From Tetrahymena thermophila SB210 (lineage: Eukaryota; Ciliophora; Oligohymenophorea; Hymenostomatida; Tetrahymenidae), in NCBI RefSeq assembly GCF_000189635.1, contig NW_002476421.1, positions 149,428 to 213,427 on the forward strand: a DNA stretch of 64,000 nucleotides, read 5' to 3'. A program made the position numbers and the translations under genes. Below the pieces are notes generated by a model. The model worked only from the letters and a program-made list of their open reading frames with translations. It did not search any database and had not been told where the DNA came from. Shown piece after piece: positions 49,751 to 62,116 of this stretch (position 1 is the first letter of the stretch; each line of letters opens with the position of its first letter).

Positions 49751-52507
49751 GAAACATATTTTTATTTACATCAAATAAAATATTTACTATAAAAAATATC
49801 AATTTTATGTTAATATTTTTTCAGCAATATTGAATTTTTAATAAGTAAAAAATCAAAGTGCAATTTGAACTAAATCTAATTAAATACGTTTGAATTTTGA
49901 TCAAGCACATTATGTGAAATTTTATATTAAATGCTCTAGCATTTTAATATAATAATTCCATGAATTTTATCTAAATTCATAACTTATCCTACCAAATAAG
50001 CATTTCCTACAAATTTTTTGATTTCTGTAATCATATTAAATAATTAAAAAAAATAACTACTATATCATTTGATATCAGATCGGATGATTATTTATTAAAC
50101 TAAGAAAAATAGGCTTATAAGAATTAGGAGATAAAACCTTACAAAATATAATTTTATTTATTATATATATTATTTAAAATAGCTATTATATAATACTTAT
50201 GAGTTGTTGTAAATGAATATTTGCTTACCTAAGAATATATTAAAATATTTTTAAAATTAAATTTATCATAATTAAACTTTCAAATATATAAAAAATTGAA
50301 ATTTAAAAGTTAATAAAAAAAGATAATTCAACCTTTTTTTAAATATAAAAAAGTAAAATCTGATAAACGATGAATCAATTTTTTAAAATTTACTGGATTA
50401 AATTATTATATTATTTTCTTTATAAAAATAAATTAAAAAATATAATTATTATTTTATTTATAAGCTAGTGATATGCTTTTAAATATTCCTTCATATTTAT
50501 ATAATTTCTATTTCTGAATTTAATTTAAATGAAAAAATAGTTTTTGAAAAGCTAGCTAACTATTTATATGGTATAAATTCTTATCAGTATAATGATGAAA
50601 AATTAGTTTCACTGAATTAAATTTAATTTAAATAATAGTTCTTTAAATTTTCTATTTTAAAAATTTATATGGAAAAATAACTGTTTTTCAAATTTGAAAA
50701 ATCATTTGAAAATGAAAATAAATATTTTATTTAGTTCTTTATTTTATATATTTAGTTAAAGTTTAATAATTTTTTATGATAATAAATTAAAATTCTAAAA
50801 ATATATTAGAAATAATAGTTCTATGTACTAGTTGAATGAGTTATAAAATTAATTATTTTAGTAAATATAAATATGAATTTTAAATTTACTATTCTAACAT
50901 TAAAAAGAAAATATTACTAAGAAACTATACTATTAATTATTTATTTAACTAAATATTTAGTATAGCTAGCTAAGAAAAAGTTGATAAATACTTTTTTTAA
51001 AGCAAAACAAGTAGAAGGAAAATCTAAAATTTGTTTAAAGCTAAGTTTGATTATTAATTAAAAAAATTTGAAAAAACAATTATACAAGCAATGATTTACA
51101 ATGAATCAATAGGAAAATTAAATTTATATTTAAGTTTAATAAAATAAATAAAAAGTTAATATATTTTTTTTATTTTAATATCAATAAAAAATTACTTAAA
51201 TAAAAATATTTATATTATTAATTAATAGTATTTAAAAATTTTTAATAAATATAATATTTGGGAAAATAAATGAAGATGAATTTAAGCTAAAAATAAAATG
51301 ATCTTTATTAAAAAAGAAATGAAAAAAATCAAGTTTTTAATAATAAAAGGTTTAAAAAAATTAAAAAATACTCTATGTTTAATATTCTTCGAATTTAGCA
51401 CTTTTAGTTAAAAATAAGTGTTTGTTAAATTAGGATAATAAAAATGAATTTATCTTTATAATTATTTTAATATTTAGAAAAATACAAAATAAAAGAGACT
51501 TTTAAGTAAAAAATATTTTATTAAAGAAAATTGATAATTAATATAATCCATTTAAAATAATAAGAAAATATTATGTATAAAATATTCATAGAAATCTATA
51601 TATAATTCCAAAAATTTGATATATTAGTTTATTTTCATGATAATTTAGTTAATGATCTCATCTTAACTTAAATTACTTTTTTTAATTTACATCAATTCTT
51701 TTAAGAGCTAAATATATTTGAAACTAACCAAAAATCTTTAATAAAGCATAAATTAAATTACATTTATTGATATAAATAATTAGTTCTTGTAAATATATAG
51801 AGGTTACAGAATAATAAATATTTTTTTCTTTGCTTCCAAATGATAATATAAAAATCTTTTAAAAATATACTTACTAATCTTTAAAAAATTTTACATTTAT
51901 TGAAGATACATATTTGAAAATAGCAATAACAAATATAACAAAAATAATCCTTATCATGTATTTATTAAGAAAATATTTAATAATATTAGTGTGATTGTAT
52001 AATTTTATTATGAAATATGTTGATCTTTTCAAATATTTTAAAATTACCTTTGAAATATTATTTTAATTTAATTATAACAATAATGACATACATTTAAAAT
52101 ATTATAAATTCAAATTTAAATTTTTGTCTGGAGGTATATATTTAAAAATAATTTTCATTTTACAATTAAATTTTTTATATTAAAAATTCATAAAATTGTT
52201 TTTATAAAGGTATTTTATTTTGAAAACAATTGTAAATTTAAAAATAAAATATTAGGAAAATTGGTATTTTTAGTAAATAAACTATTTCATAAATTTCTTA
52301 CTATTAATTGTATTTGAAAAAAGATTTTTTCAGTATAATTTAAAGAAAAATTAATTAGATAATCTTTAAATAAATCCAAAATTTTTGAAAACTCAAAAAG
52401 TTAGTTTAATTAATTGTTTATACAAGGATAGATCTTTAATAAAAACCACATAAATAGAAATATAATGAAATTAATTTAAAAAAATTGAATAAATCCTAAC
52501 TAAACTA
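49751..52507. other. Intergenic AT-rich desert of 2.8 kb
   Basis: One of the longest gene-free stretches in the window. It contains only A/T tracts and short ATTTA-type words; all long frames translate to I/K/N/F-rich sequence. The right end must hold the promoter of the PAS-domain gene. Confidence 0.5.
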
Positions 52508-55500
52508 ATGATGATAAAAAGAGGTTTTATACCAATCTTAAAATATATTTCAAGAAAGTTCTATACTATGAATTTTCATTAGATTATTAGATGTTATGAG
52601 AGAGGATAATTTTTTAGTTTACTTTTGATGCTAACTAAAGGAGTACTATTCCTTTTACTCAGCATATATAACAAAGAATATACCTAAATTTCAGCTGTAG
52701 ATAATAATATGGTTTTTTTAAATAAAAACAACTACATTAACGAATGGTAAGCAAACGGATATGCTATTTATATTTAGCCAGTATGTTTAATAATAAATTC
52801 AAGCATTTTAATATATTTAATTTTGTGTTATATCAATTTTAGCATCTTTGGATATAAATATATTGTTTAGCCAGCATTATAATAATGCTTAGATCCAAAT
52901 GAAAGTATTGAAATAGATGATGAGGAATTTTTACTCAAGTTAAATAAAAAAATGTATCATAAGATATATCAAATTATGAGTATTTACATTTCAATTTATG
53001 AATATATTCTTTCTACTGCAATTTTGTATTATAGTCTGATATAGATCCAGAATCCATTAGCTCCTATCAATCTACTCCTAGCATTATTTATTGGTAATAA
53101 TTTTAATAAATGGATTATATTTAAAATATTTATTTGGATTGTGTTTAGACTTCAACAGATTCCTTTTTAAAAAATTTTACCATATTTTATTTAATTAATT
53201 GATAAAACAAATAAATAGCTTTTTAGATATTTTGTTAATTTAATAGTTTTTTAATTAATTTTAATAAAAGGCACTTTAATAATCGATACTGATTATGATT
53301 ATTCTATAGACTCTTAAGATTATATGGCAAGGCCTTATAGCCCTTATAATGCAGCAATTTATTATTTAGATCTGTTAGTAGTTGGATTAATTAGCTTCAC
53401 AAACAATATTGATACTTTACTTTTAAGCATATACTTTTTAACAAATGGCTGGTTTTGCAGTAAAATATGTATATATTATCAAGCTAAAACTAGATTCTGG
53501 AATATCTTTACATATTACTATTTTGGTACACTCTGTTTGACTTATTTTGTATCTTTTAAAGCATTTACCTCAATTAGCTTACCTTCTTTGGCTACTATTA
53601 TTTATATACCAATATTTTATAAAATCTCTTATATTATATGTGGTTAGCAAGATAAATCGAGTTGTAGCTTTTTATAAGAAATTTTTGAAGAAAATGGAAA
53701 TATTTCTTTGAAAAGCGTTGATAGAGGAATAAGATAACAGTTTTTTTAAGACTTACAAAATTAGCGCATAAATGATTAGCTACAAATTTAAATCTTCAGT
53801 TTAATTGTAAAATAGAATTAACTATTATAAAAAATGTAGAATAATGTAAGTCATAATTAGCTTTCTATGTATTCTTAAATAGAGTAAATGCAAAAAGTAA
53901 TCAACATTAATGAGAGAGTATTATAATTTATAAAACTACAAATATAAGAGATTTCTTAAAAAAAGAGAGAACAACCCAACAAAATAGTTTATCTGATTTT
54001 TCTTTTAGAAATATTAAAAAACAAAAAAGCTTACATACTTGAATATTATTAAACAATATCATAGAAATTAAGTATAAAATAAGAACAAATTTTAAAATCT
54101 ATCTATTTAAAGTTTCTAAAGCAAAAGGAAACTATTTAAAATACAACAAGTACTATGAATTGTTTTGATGACTCATTTTATTAATTTATAAATTATGAAG
54201 AAAAAATAAATTCTGTTTATTAGATTATACAAAGAGGAGTTCAGTAAAAGATTGAATTTATTTCTTACTTAAAGAAAAAAATGCTAGATATTAATTTTTT
54301 GGTAAACAAAGCAAAAGCATTAAGGAATATTTAATTAAAAGCAAGAAATTCAATAAATGATTTATCAATCATAAACAATGAGAATCAAGATTTAATTTCT
54401 CTATAAATTTTCTATATAGAAACACTTTCATTTGAAGAAATAGATTTAATATTTAGTGCTGATTCTTTTTCTAAGATAAAATAGTAAAAGAAAAAAAGAG
54501 AGAAAAAATTTTAAATAAGGCATAATATCCAATTAAATGATTTATTTAAAAACAAATATTCTTGTGTAATATTTACTAAAGTTGAAGATGATTTTAATTT
54601 ATCTATATAAAAAGCTTCTTAAAATTTTAGTAAAATATTTGGAATTAATTAAAAAGATGCTCTTAATTAAAGGGTTGAGATTTTAATGCCACTAAAAACT
54701 CCACTAATTTAGAAACATAGAGAATATATTGCTAATTATTTCTAAAATTAAAATAAAGATACCATCTAAATTAAAGATAAAATTATGTTTGTTAAATCAT
54801 CAAAAGAATACCTTATTCCTATAAAAACTGATATTAGGTTGAATTATTCTTACAAACTTAATGAAATAGGATTTACAGCAATTTTTTAGTAAGTAAGAGA
54901 TGATTGTCAATATATTTTATTTTATATAGACACTCTAAATGTTATTGGGACAACTCAAAATGATTAAGACAGTTCTAATTAATATATAAATTTTAGAGAT
55001 ATCAAAAATTTAGGTAAATACTTCCCATTTTTATATAAACTCAAAACATAGAATAAATAATAATTAATGAAAGAGGAAGAAGTATAAAAAGAAGAATCTG
55101 ATACAAAATAATTTAATTCAATGTAAGATATATTATCTTTTTCAAGCGAAAGATATATATCAATTACTTATATTCATAAAAAGCATATAAATAAATACTT
55201 AGTAAATAATATTGAATATTTATTAATAATTTAATATGACGATTAATCACTTATATTGGAATAAGAGGAATTTGAGAAATCTAATTTTTTTTATTATTTG
55301 ATAAATATTAGCATTTAAGAAAGTGGTTACAAAGATATATAAAATTTGTACTTTATGAAACTATCTAATATACGTAATTTAAACCCTCATCAAAATGGAC
55401 AAATTATATTTAAGTACCTCAATGAATATTCTGAACTATATTAGCAGAGTATACCTTATAAAATTTTAGAAAATATGTAATAGGCTTTCTAAAAAAGATA

Positions 55501-58367
55501 TTCGATAGCAAGCTCTCAAAGATTTATTAAATCTATAAATAACTCAGATTTAATAGGGCAAAAATTAAATAAATAAAATGAAAAATATAAATTTAATAGT
55601 ATGAATTCTAAAAAATTAACAAATTAAAGCTATCATTAAATAATTAGAAATGTAGAAGAAAACTATGAAATTTCACAATTAAGTACGAATTAAATTTAAT
55701 TAGAATTAAAATCACAAAAATAAGGTATTTTAAATAATTAAAGGATAGAAATAATTAGTACTTCTTAATTCACTCCTAAAGATTTACTTAGTTAAGTATC
55801 TAAAAGATAAGAAGAATTTACTTAAGAGTATGATAAATACAATTTAAATGAAGATAATAAAGGAAACGATGACTGTACGTTTTAAGCTATTGATAGAAAA
55901 GGAAAGGATGAAAGTATGTTAGTTGACTTCAATTAAAAAGAGTAAATAAGCTTTGGTAATTAAATAGTTTTCAGTACTAAAAATAGCTTAAGTAAGCTAT
56001 CTCCTACTAAATAATAATCTCTATTAGCTAATAATGATTATACTCCACTAGCTATTGATAAAAAAGAAATTGATAAGCAAGTATTATTCGACTTCTATTA
56101 AAATCAATAAATAAATACAAACTGCATTGAAGATTAATTGTACTTTAGTGATAGAAATCACTTAAATTAAATATCTCCTATGAATTAAAATATATTACTG
56201 ACCAATAATTTATAACAATAAACCATCTAGAAAAACCTAACTTATCTTAGTAATGAAAATGAAATGATAAAATCTAAAAATAATTTAACATCTTACAAAG
56301 ACAGAAAACCAAATAAAACTAGAGAATAGAATATTGATAAAAATTCTTCTTCTATCTCAAGAGATTAAGCATCGTCATATAAAAAAAGTTTAATTAACAT
56401 TATAAGAAGAGATTCAAATATCTAAGCTGTTAGAGTTGTTAATATCTTTGGAATAGCTACTTTTTTAATTCTCACTATTATAACTGTATAACAATATTTT
56501 AATTTTATGGACTATATGGATTAGTTGAATCAAATAATGAATTCACAAAATTGGCCTTATGAAGTATAAGATTAGATTAGTAAATAGCTTATGCACTAAA
56601 ATTTCTTATATTTAGAAAGATAAAATAATTTTACATTTACTTCATAAGAAGTTCAAATAAAATTTGATACATTTTTATTAGAAAAAATAAATTAAAGTAG
56701 TGTGGAGTTTTTAAAAATATTACATTCTATGGATTAATAGCTAACTAGTTAAATGCTTTAAAACTAAATCAGTAATTATTAGTCTTAATTTTATGTGAAT
56801 ATTGCCTATGATCCATTAAATATTTCAGGTGTACCTTCTAAAATAAAAATTTTCTTCTTTGAAATTAGAAATTCATCATTGTGGTATTCTTTGCTGGTCA
56901 ATAACTATTATATCTATTAATAATCAAAAAACGTGTTTGGGTAGCTTTAAGAAATATCTCTCCTTTAAAATATGAATATTATATAAACTGGAATGTAGAA
57001 CACCATAGTCTATTTCGAAGGCTATTAAAATCAATAAATTTTAGAAGTAAAAAATTAAATTTCTTATCTAATAGGAATAAATATGGTTGTTTCAGCAGTG
57101 TGTCTTTTAAGTATAATTCCTTTATATTATTTCATATAGAAAAAAAAGCAAATAATTTTAAATTTATTTAGCACTTTTACTGTTTACTAGCTATAATAAA
57201 TTATTCTATAAATAAAATCTTTCTATTATAAAAACTCATTTTTGGTAACTAATTTAAATAATGCTGATTTTGATATTTAAATTTTCAGCAGTAAACTACT
57301 TTAAGATTATTAGAACCATAAAAAATAAACTCTTAGCAATATAACAAAACTTCCTGGATATAAATTAAGTATAGTATTAGTAATATGCCTAATTTATTTT
57401 TTACTCTCACTTAATCCAATATTGAATAAGATATTTATTGAAATTTATTTAGATAACTAGAGTAATAATTTTATGATTCTTGGTAAATATATTCTCTCAT
57501 ATTTTTTGACCTCATATTAAAAATTATTTTAATTATATAAGATAATCTAAACTAAGCTAGATCTTTCATTTTATAGAGTTCAGGTTTATTATCATTTGGC
57601 ACAACCATTAAACTATATCCTTATTCTAAAGTAGTTTTATTAAGCGAATACATAAGCCAAATCAGAGCAATCATGAATAAAACAGATTAGTTGTTAACAA
57701 ATATAACTAAAATCTCTAATTAGTTTGATATATCTGGAAGGTAAAATATAAATAATAACTCACCTTTTCATTTTAAAATAATATATTTAATAAAAATAGA
57801 TACCAATAATCATAGTATGATAATTTTTTTTCCCCTCTATTTCAAGATGACATTTGTTCCTTACTAGAAAAAAATTAACAACTAATACTAGATCCTACTA
57901 AAACTCTACCTGATTCTTGTAGAAAAATTCAAAATGGATGTCTATAATAAGGATTAAAATTATCACTAATTAAATTTTAATCAATAATATTAGATATAAA
58001 TAATCTAATTGAAACAAATCAAGATGAATAACTATTGTAAGCTGAACAGAGCTTATTTAAATCTCTTAACTTAGAAGATTTTTTTAATTTTATAGATTTT
58101 TTACAAGAAATATTCTTAATAATGGGTAACTTTATTGTAAATAATAACAATGACTACTTCTAGTATATCAAGTAAGTTGAACTAATATTATTTATCAATC
58201 AGCTTGTTCTCATAGCTTTAACATTTGGCCTAGGATGGCATTTATTTAGCTGTTGGATTGGTGAATAGATTAACAAAATTAAATAATATCTTTAAATAAT
58301 AAATATTTAAAATCTATTAGATAATAAGTATATATTATTATTTATTAAAAATAATTCAAAATTATGA
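52508..58367 (+). CDS. PAS-domain multi-pass membrane protein, about 1855 residues
   Basis: Exons 52508-53093, 53271-57482, 57542-57740 and about 57798-58367. The N-terminal 370 residues carry about seven membrane segments (for example LLMLTKGVLFLLLSIY, LDLLVVGLISF). A long cytoplasmic part follows with a PAS fold at about residues 620-740: ASQNFSKIFGINQKDAL, then RVEILMPLKTPLIQKHREYI. This resembles the PAS S-box membrane proteins expanded in ciliates and annotated as tiny-macrocysts (TmcB)-like. A Q/N/S-rich linker (about 900-1240) precedes further membrane segments (IFGIATFLILTIITV, MVVSAVCLLSIIPLYYFI, LSIVLVICLIYFLLS, FINQLVLIALTFGLGW) that bracket a lumenal or outer domain. It is probably a sensor; the ligand is unknown. 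Odd: the frames of exons 3 and 4 do not join cleanly across a T-run near 57822-57831. Intron 1 (177 nt) might hide a small exon. Confidence 0.75.
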
Positions 58368-58459
58368 AATTAAATTTAAAGAAAAGTATTTTTATTCTAT
58401 TTTTTCTATTATTTCAAAATCTAACTTTATTTAAAATTATAATTTAATTAATAATAAAT

Positions 58460-58475
58460 AGTACCCTAGGGTACT
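58460..58475. repeat. Perfect 16-base palindrome AGTACCCTAGGGTACT
   Basis: Each half is the exact reverse complement of the other, with no spacer. Eight of 16 bases are G or C in a surrounding region that is almost all A/T. It lies 93 bases after the TGA of the PAS gene. It could be a protein-binding site or part of a transcript 3' hairpin; the function is unknown. Confidence 0.8.
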
Positions 58476-58965
58476 GCCTTTTTCAATGTTAAATAGACGA
58501 ATTATAACAAATTTTTATACTTTTTAAAAACTAATATTATTTAATTTATACAAATTTATAATTTGATTATTTTGAATCCCATATATATAAGAATTTGTTA
58601 GTTATCTAATAATTTAAATTTTTTTCAAAATTGCATATTTAAAGGCAAATAATAAATAGAGAATATCATTTTTATTATTTCACAAATAAACTATAAAAAA
58701 CACAAACTTTGCTTAATTAACAAAAATAACAATCATAAATTATTAAAAATAAAATTACTCTTAATTTAAATAAGGTTATTTATATTTCAAAACAGTACTC
58801 TTTTTTGCTATTATAAAACTTTAATATAAATATCTAAAAATTTTTTTACAAAACTTGTTTAAATCTTAAATAATTTGTATATATTTATTTGTCTCTATTT
58901 AATAAGAATTAATTAGAAAGTAGCTAGCTGATTACAAAAAAAAGTAATACCACAATTTTAATTAA

Positions 58966-59457
58966 AATAAATTGTGTATTTAAGTAAGTTAAAATCACAA
59001 TAGAGAGACTTTAAAGAATTTACATTTTTTGTAATAGAGCAATATTTATTGATACATTTTTTGAAAACTCTAGTTATTTATGTTAACTGGTTATATTTAC
59101 CTTGTAAAAACATAAAATTTGTAATCTTCATATTTAATAATGCAATTAAATGTAATTATTATATATGCGAATAGTTTATAATCTTTAAGAAAAGTAAATA
59201 CTTCTATTATAAATTAAATAAATTGTGTATTCAAATACTTAAAAATCACTATAAAGCGGCCTTTAAATATTTACATTTTTTAAAATAGAGCATTTTTTCT
59301 TCATATATTTTTTGAAAACTCTTTGATATTTTGTTAACTAGTTATATTTACCTTGTAAAAATATTATATTTGTAATCTTTATATGTAATAATGCAAATAA
59401 ATGTAATTAATAATAAGCAAATAGTTTATGATCTTTAAGAGAGTAAATTTTAAATTA
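58966..59457. repeat. Two 250-base tandem copies
   Basis: Copy 1 (58966-59215) and copy 2 (59216-about 59457) share AAATAAATTGTGTATT, TTTACATTTTTT, TTTTTTGAAAACTC, GGTTATATTTACCTTGTAAAAA-type and TTTGTAATCTT words in the same order. Divergence is moderate, so this is an old local duplication. Confidence 0.75.
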
Positions 59458-60262
59458 AAAATATTACTAAGCATGCAATTTATCATGAATTTTTTCTTCA
59501 ATTTTTTAATTTATAAAGTTAAGTTAAATTTGTATTTTGATTTATAAAAAAACTTTTGAGAGACTTGTAATCTTAAACAATATCTATACAAACTATAGTA
59601 ATCTATAATAATTAAATTTCTATTTAATTACTCTTATGTAATTAATTAGGATAATGATTATTAACTTTGAAATGAGCATTTTTTTATTCAAAAATTTTGT
59701 AATCGAAAAAAATATTTGATATAAATTTAAGTAACAAACTAAAAAATAATTTTTTATAAAAACATTATTCAAATGTATTAGATAAATATTATTTTATTTG
59801 AGGATTGATTTTACTTAACTTTATTTCAGATTTATAATTATCCTTTAAATTTCTTTTAATTTTTTATTAGAAATATGATAAATAAAATGCGAGTAATTAT
59901 TAAAAATTATAAAAACAATCACATGATTATTAAATTCTGGCAATTACTACTTCATTTCAATTTCTAATTTTACTGAATTTAATTTTCCTTTTTTGATGAT
60001 TTCCGATATTCAAAAATTAATCAAATTATCCTCGCTCACATTCTAAAGAAAGTAAAAACTGTATTTTTGGATAAAAACCCAATCTCTTTAGTGCTTAAAA
60101 AGTTTAAGAATTAAATATTATTAATTAATAATTATAAAGTGAATATAATATTTTTAAATTAATATTTTCATTTAATTAGAGGTATTATATAGAGAAGAAA
60201 AATATTTTTTTTGAATAATTTTAATTTTATTCATAATTTATGAATATTTTCAAATTTAAAAG

Positions 60263-60430
60263 AAGGCTAACTAAGAGGAATTAATTACCAAAAATATGAT
60301 GAATATACTGATTATTCTCAATAATTAAAACCTAACCCACTCAATATTTTTAGTGCTTTAATAATATTACTTAAAAATGAGTTTTATTAAAAATATGTGA
60401 ATTCAAAAGAGCTGAATGATAAAAGATACG
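60263..60430 (+). pseudogene. Orphan exon-like coding fragment
   Basis: One frame encodes a 56-residue stretch of normal protein composition (INYQKYDEYTDYSQQ, LNIFSALIILLKNEF, SKELNDKRYG) flanked by a TTTAAAAG acceptor-like and a G|GTATTT donor-like site. There is no in-frame ATG, and a TGA lies upstream. No partner exons were found within 1 kb. Probably a remnant of a lost gene. Confidence 0.35.
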
Positions 60431-61213
60431 GTATTTAATATATAATTGCTTTTGTATAAATATAAAATAATATATTGTTAGCTTTTTTTTAAATATTTAA
60501 ATCATAATAGTTTGTTAACTTTTAAATACACAATTTGTTATCAGTTTTCTATTCAATTTTACTAGTTTAGCTTGAGTAAATAAAAAATGATTAGCTAATA
60601 ATGTAATATTTTTTTTAATTCTTCTACTTTTCTGAATTTAGTTAGTTAAATCATGATTATTAAATATGAGATGCTTTTATTTCAAAAATTTTATTGATGA
60701 AATGAAATATGAGCAATTAAACACACTAAATCCAAATTGATTGTTAGTTTGTATTTGTTATAAAAAAGTTATCTTGAATTTAAAATATAACTAGTTATAA
60801 AAGCTGGCTTATAACTAAAATAAAAATATAATATTTCTTAATAAAATCTGATGGGTAATATTTTTCAACTAACGAATTATATTACTTACTGTATCTAGTT
60901 TCACTCTAATAAAAAATCTAGGATGAATTTCTAATTAACTAAGCTTTTAATTTAAAGACATTAGTGAATAATTATGTGAGTTTTTTTACTATATTCATTT
61001 ATAAGAAACTAAATGGTTGGATTAAAATTTTAGAAACCAGCAATTTTGAGAATTATAAAAAATTAATTAAAAAAAATTAAAAAAAAAAATAAAACCAAAA
61101 ATTAATTATATTTTGATTATTATTGGTACTATTCTAACTTAGTTCTTTACTTAAGAAAAAATACACTCTATCTTTTACTTTAAAAATATCTAATCAAGCA
61201 AACACTATTTTCT

Positions 61214-62116
61214 ATGGATTACAATAATACCAACATTTCTAAAATTATTAATCCATCAATACCATAAGTTAATAACTTTTAAGATGAAGATTAAATTTAT
61301 GATTTATATAATAACAAAACTTAATTACTATAAAAAAATATTAGCCCTTATGGACAAACCTAAATAGAAGAATAAGAATAAAATTTTGAAAATCTAAATG
61401 ACTACTTGGAAATAAGTTTCGAAAACTATAAATCTTTTAGCGAGTTCTAAAATGAAGAGGAAGAGGAAGAAGTAAAAGAGTTAGAAAATTAAGAATAAGA
61501 ACAGTTTTCTATTTGTAGTGATGAAGATCTTTTTGAAATCTCTATTAATACACATAAAATTGATGATAATACTTAACATTAATTAGATTATTACTTTATC
61601 TACAGATAAAGAACAGTTTTAATATAAAAAAAATATGAACAAAATATTTAATAATAATAATAATAACAATAATAAGAAAATGCAATAGTAAACTATTTCT
61701 AAATATAACTTTAATAATTTATAAATGAAGGCCTTGAAGAAAATAGTACATCTAATTAATAAAGTAAAAAAATAAATCTAATTTAAGATAAATAATTAAC
61801 TACATTTAATTAAATAAATAAATATACAAAAAGTTCTGAAAGATAGTTCTAATACCAACCTTAAAAAAAAGTAAACATGTCATTGTAAAATGCAGGACAT
61901 CGTTCAAAAAAATTTGCAAAAAAAATAAATACACTTAATAAACTATAACATAAGAAGATTAAACCATAATTTAAAATAGTAAACACAAAAACTCAGTAAA
62001 CGATAAAATAAACTGAAAATATATCATATCCCAATCAAAATGACTAATTTCAATAAACAAATAATAATAATAATATTAGACAGTAAGAAAGCAATAATTC
62101 CTTAGATCTTAGTTGA
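61214..62116 (+). CDS. Family member 5: intronless acidic-core protein, 300 residues
   Basis: ATG 61214 to TGA 62114-62116, one exon. SFENYKSFSEF at residues 68-78 matches member 2. A Glu-rich stretch (EEEEEEV) leads to FSICSDEDLFEI from residue 98, then a block YYFIYRQRTVL that resembles FYQIYRLRSAL of members 1 and 4. The protein thus links the two subtypes of the family. A run of nine Gln follows at about 146-154, encoded almost only by TAA. The C-terminal 100 residues are basic and Q/N/K-rich (HRSKKFAKKINTLNK). There are no membrane segments and no recognised domain. Start chosen as the first ATG; it lines up with the other members' N-terminal lengths. Confidence 0.8.

Larger units (their letters stand above)
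58368..61213. other. Intergenic gap with palindrome, tandem duplication and an orphan exon-like piece
   Basis: Between the PAS gene and family member 5. Besides the three items listed separately (58460, 58966, 60263) it is A/T-rich spacer without further coding character. Confidence 0.5.

Noticed and set aside
52769-52842. Intron in exon 1 of the PAS gene (GTATGT donor, TTTTAG acceptor)
   Set aside because: Removing it breaks the frame and leads quickly to TGA, whereas the unspliced sequence encodes a good membrane segment.
53324-53647. A separate 107-residue membrane protein starting at ATG 53324
   Set aside because: The frame is simply the part of the PAS-domain gene between two TAG/TAA Gln codons; it continues in both directions under the ciliate code.
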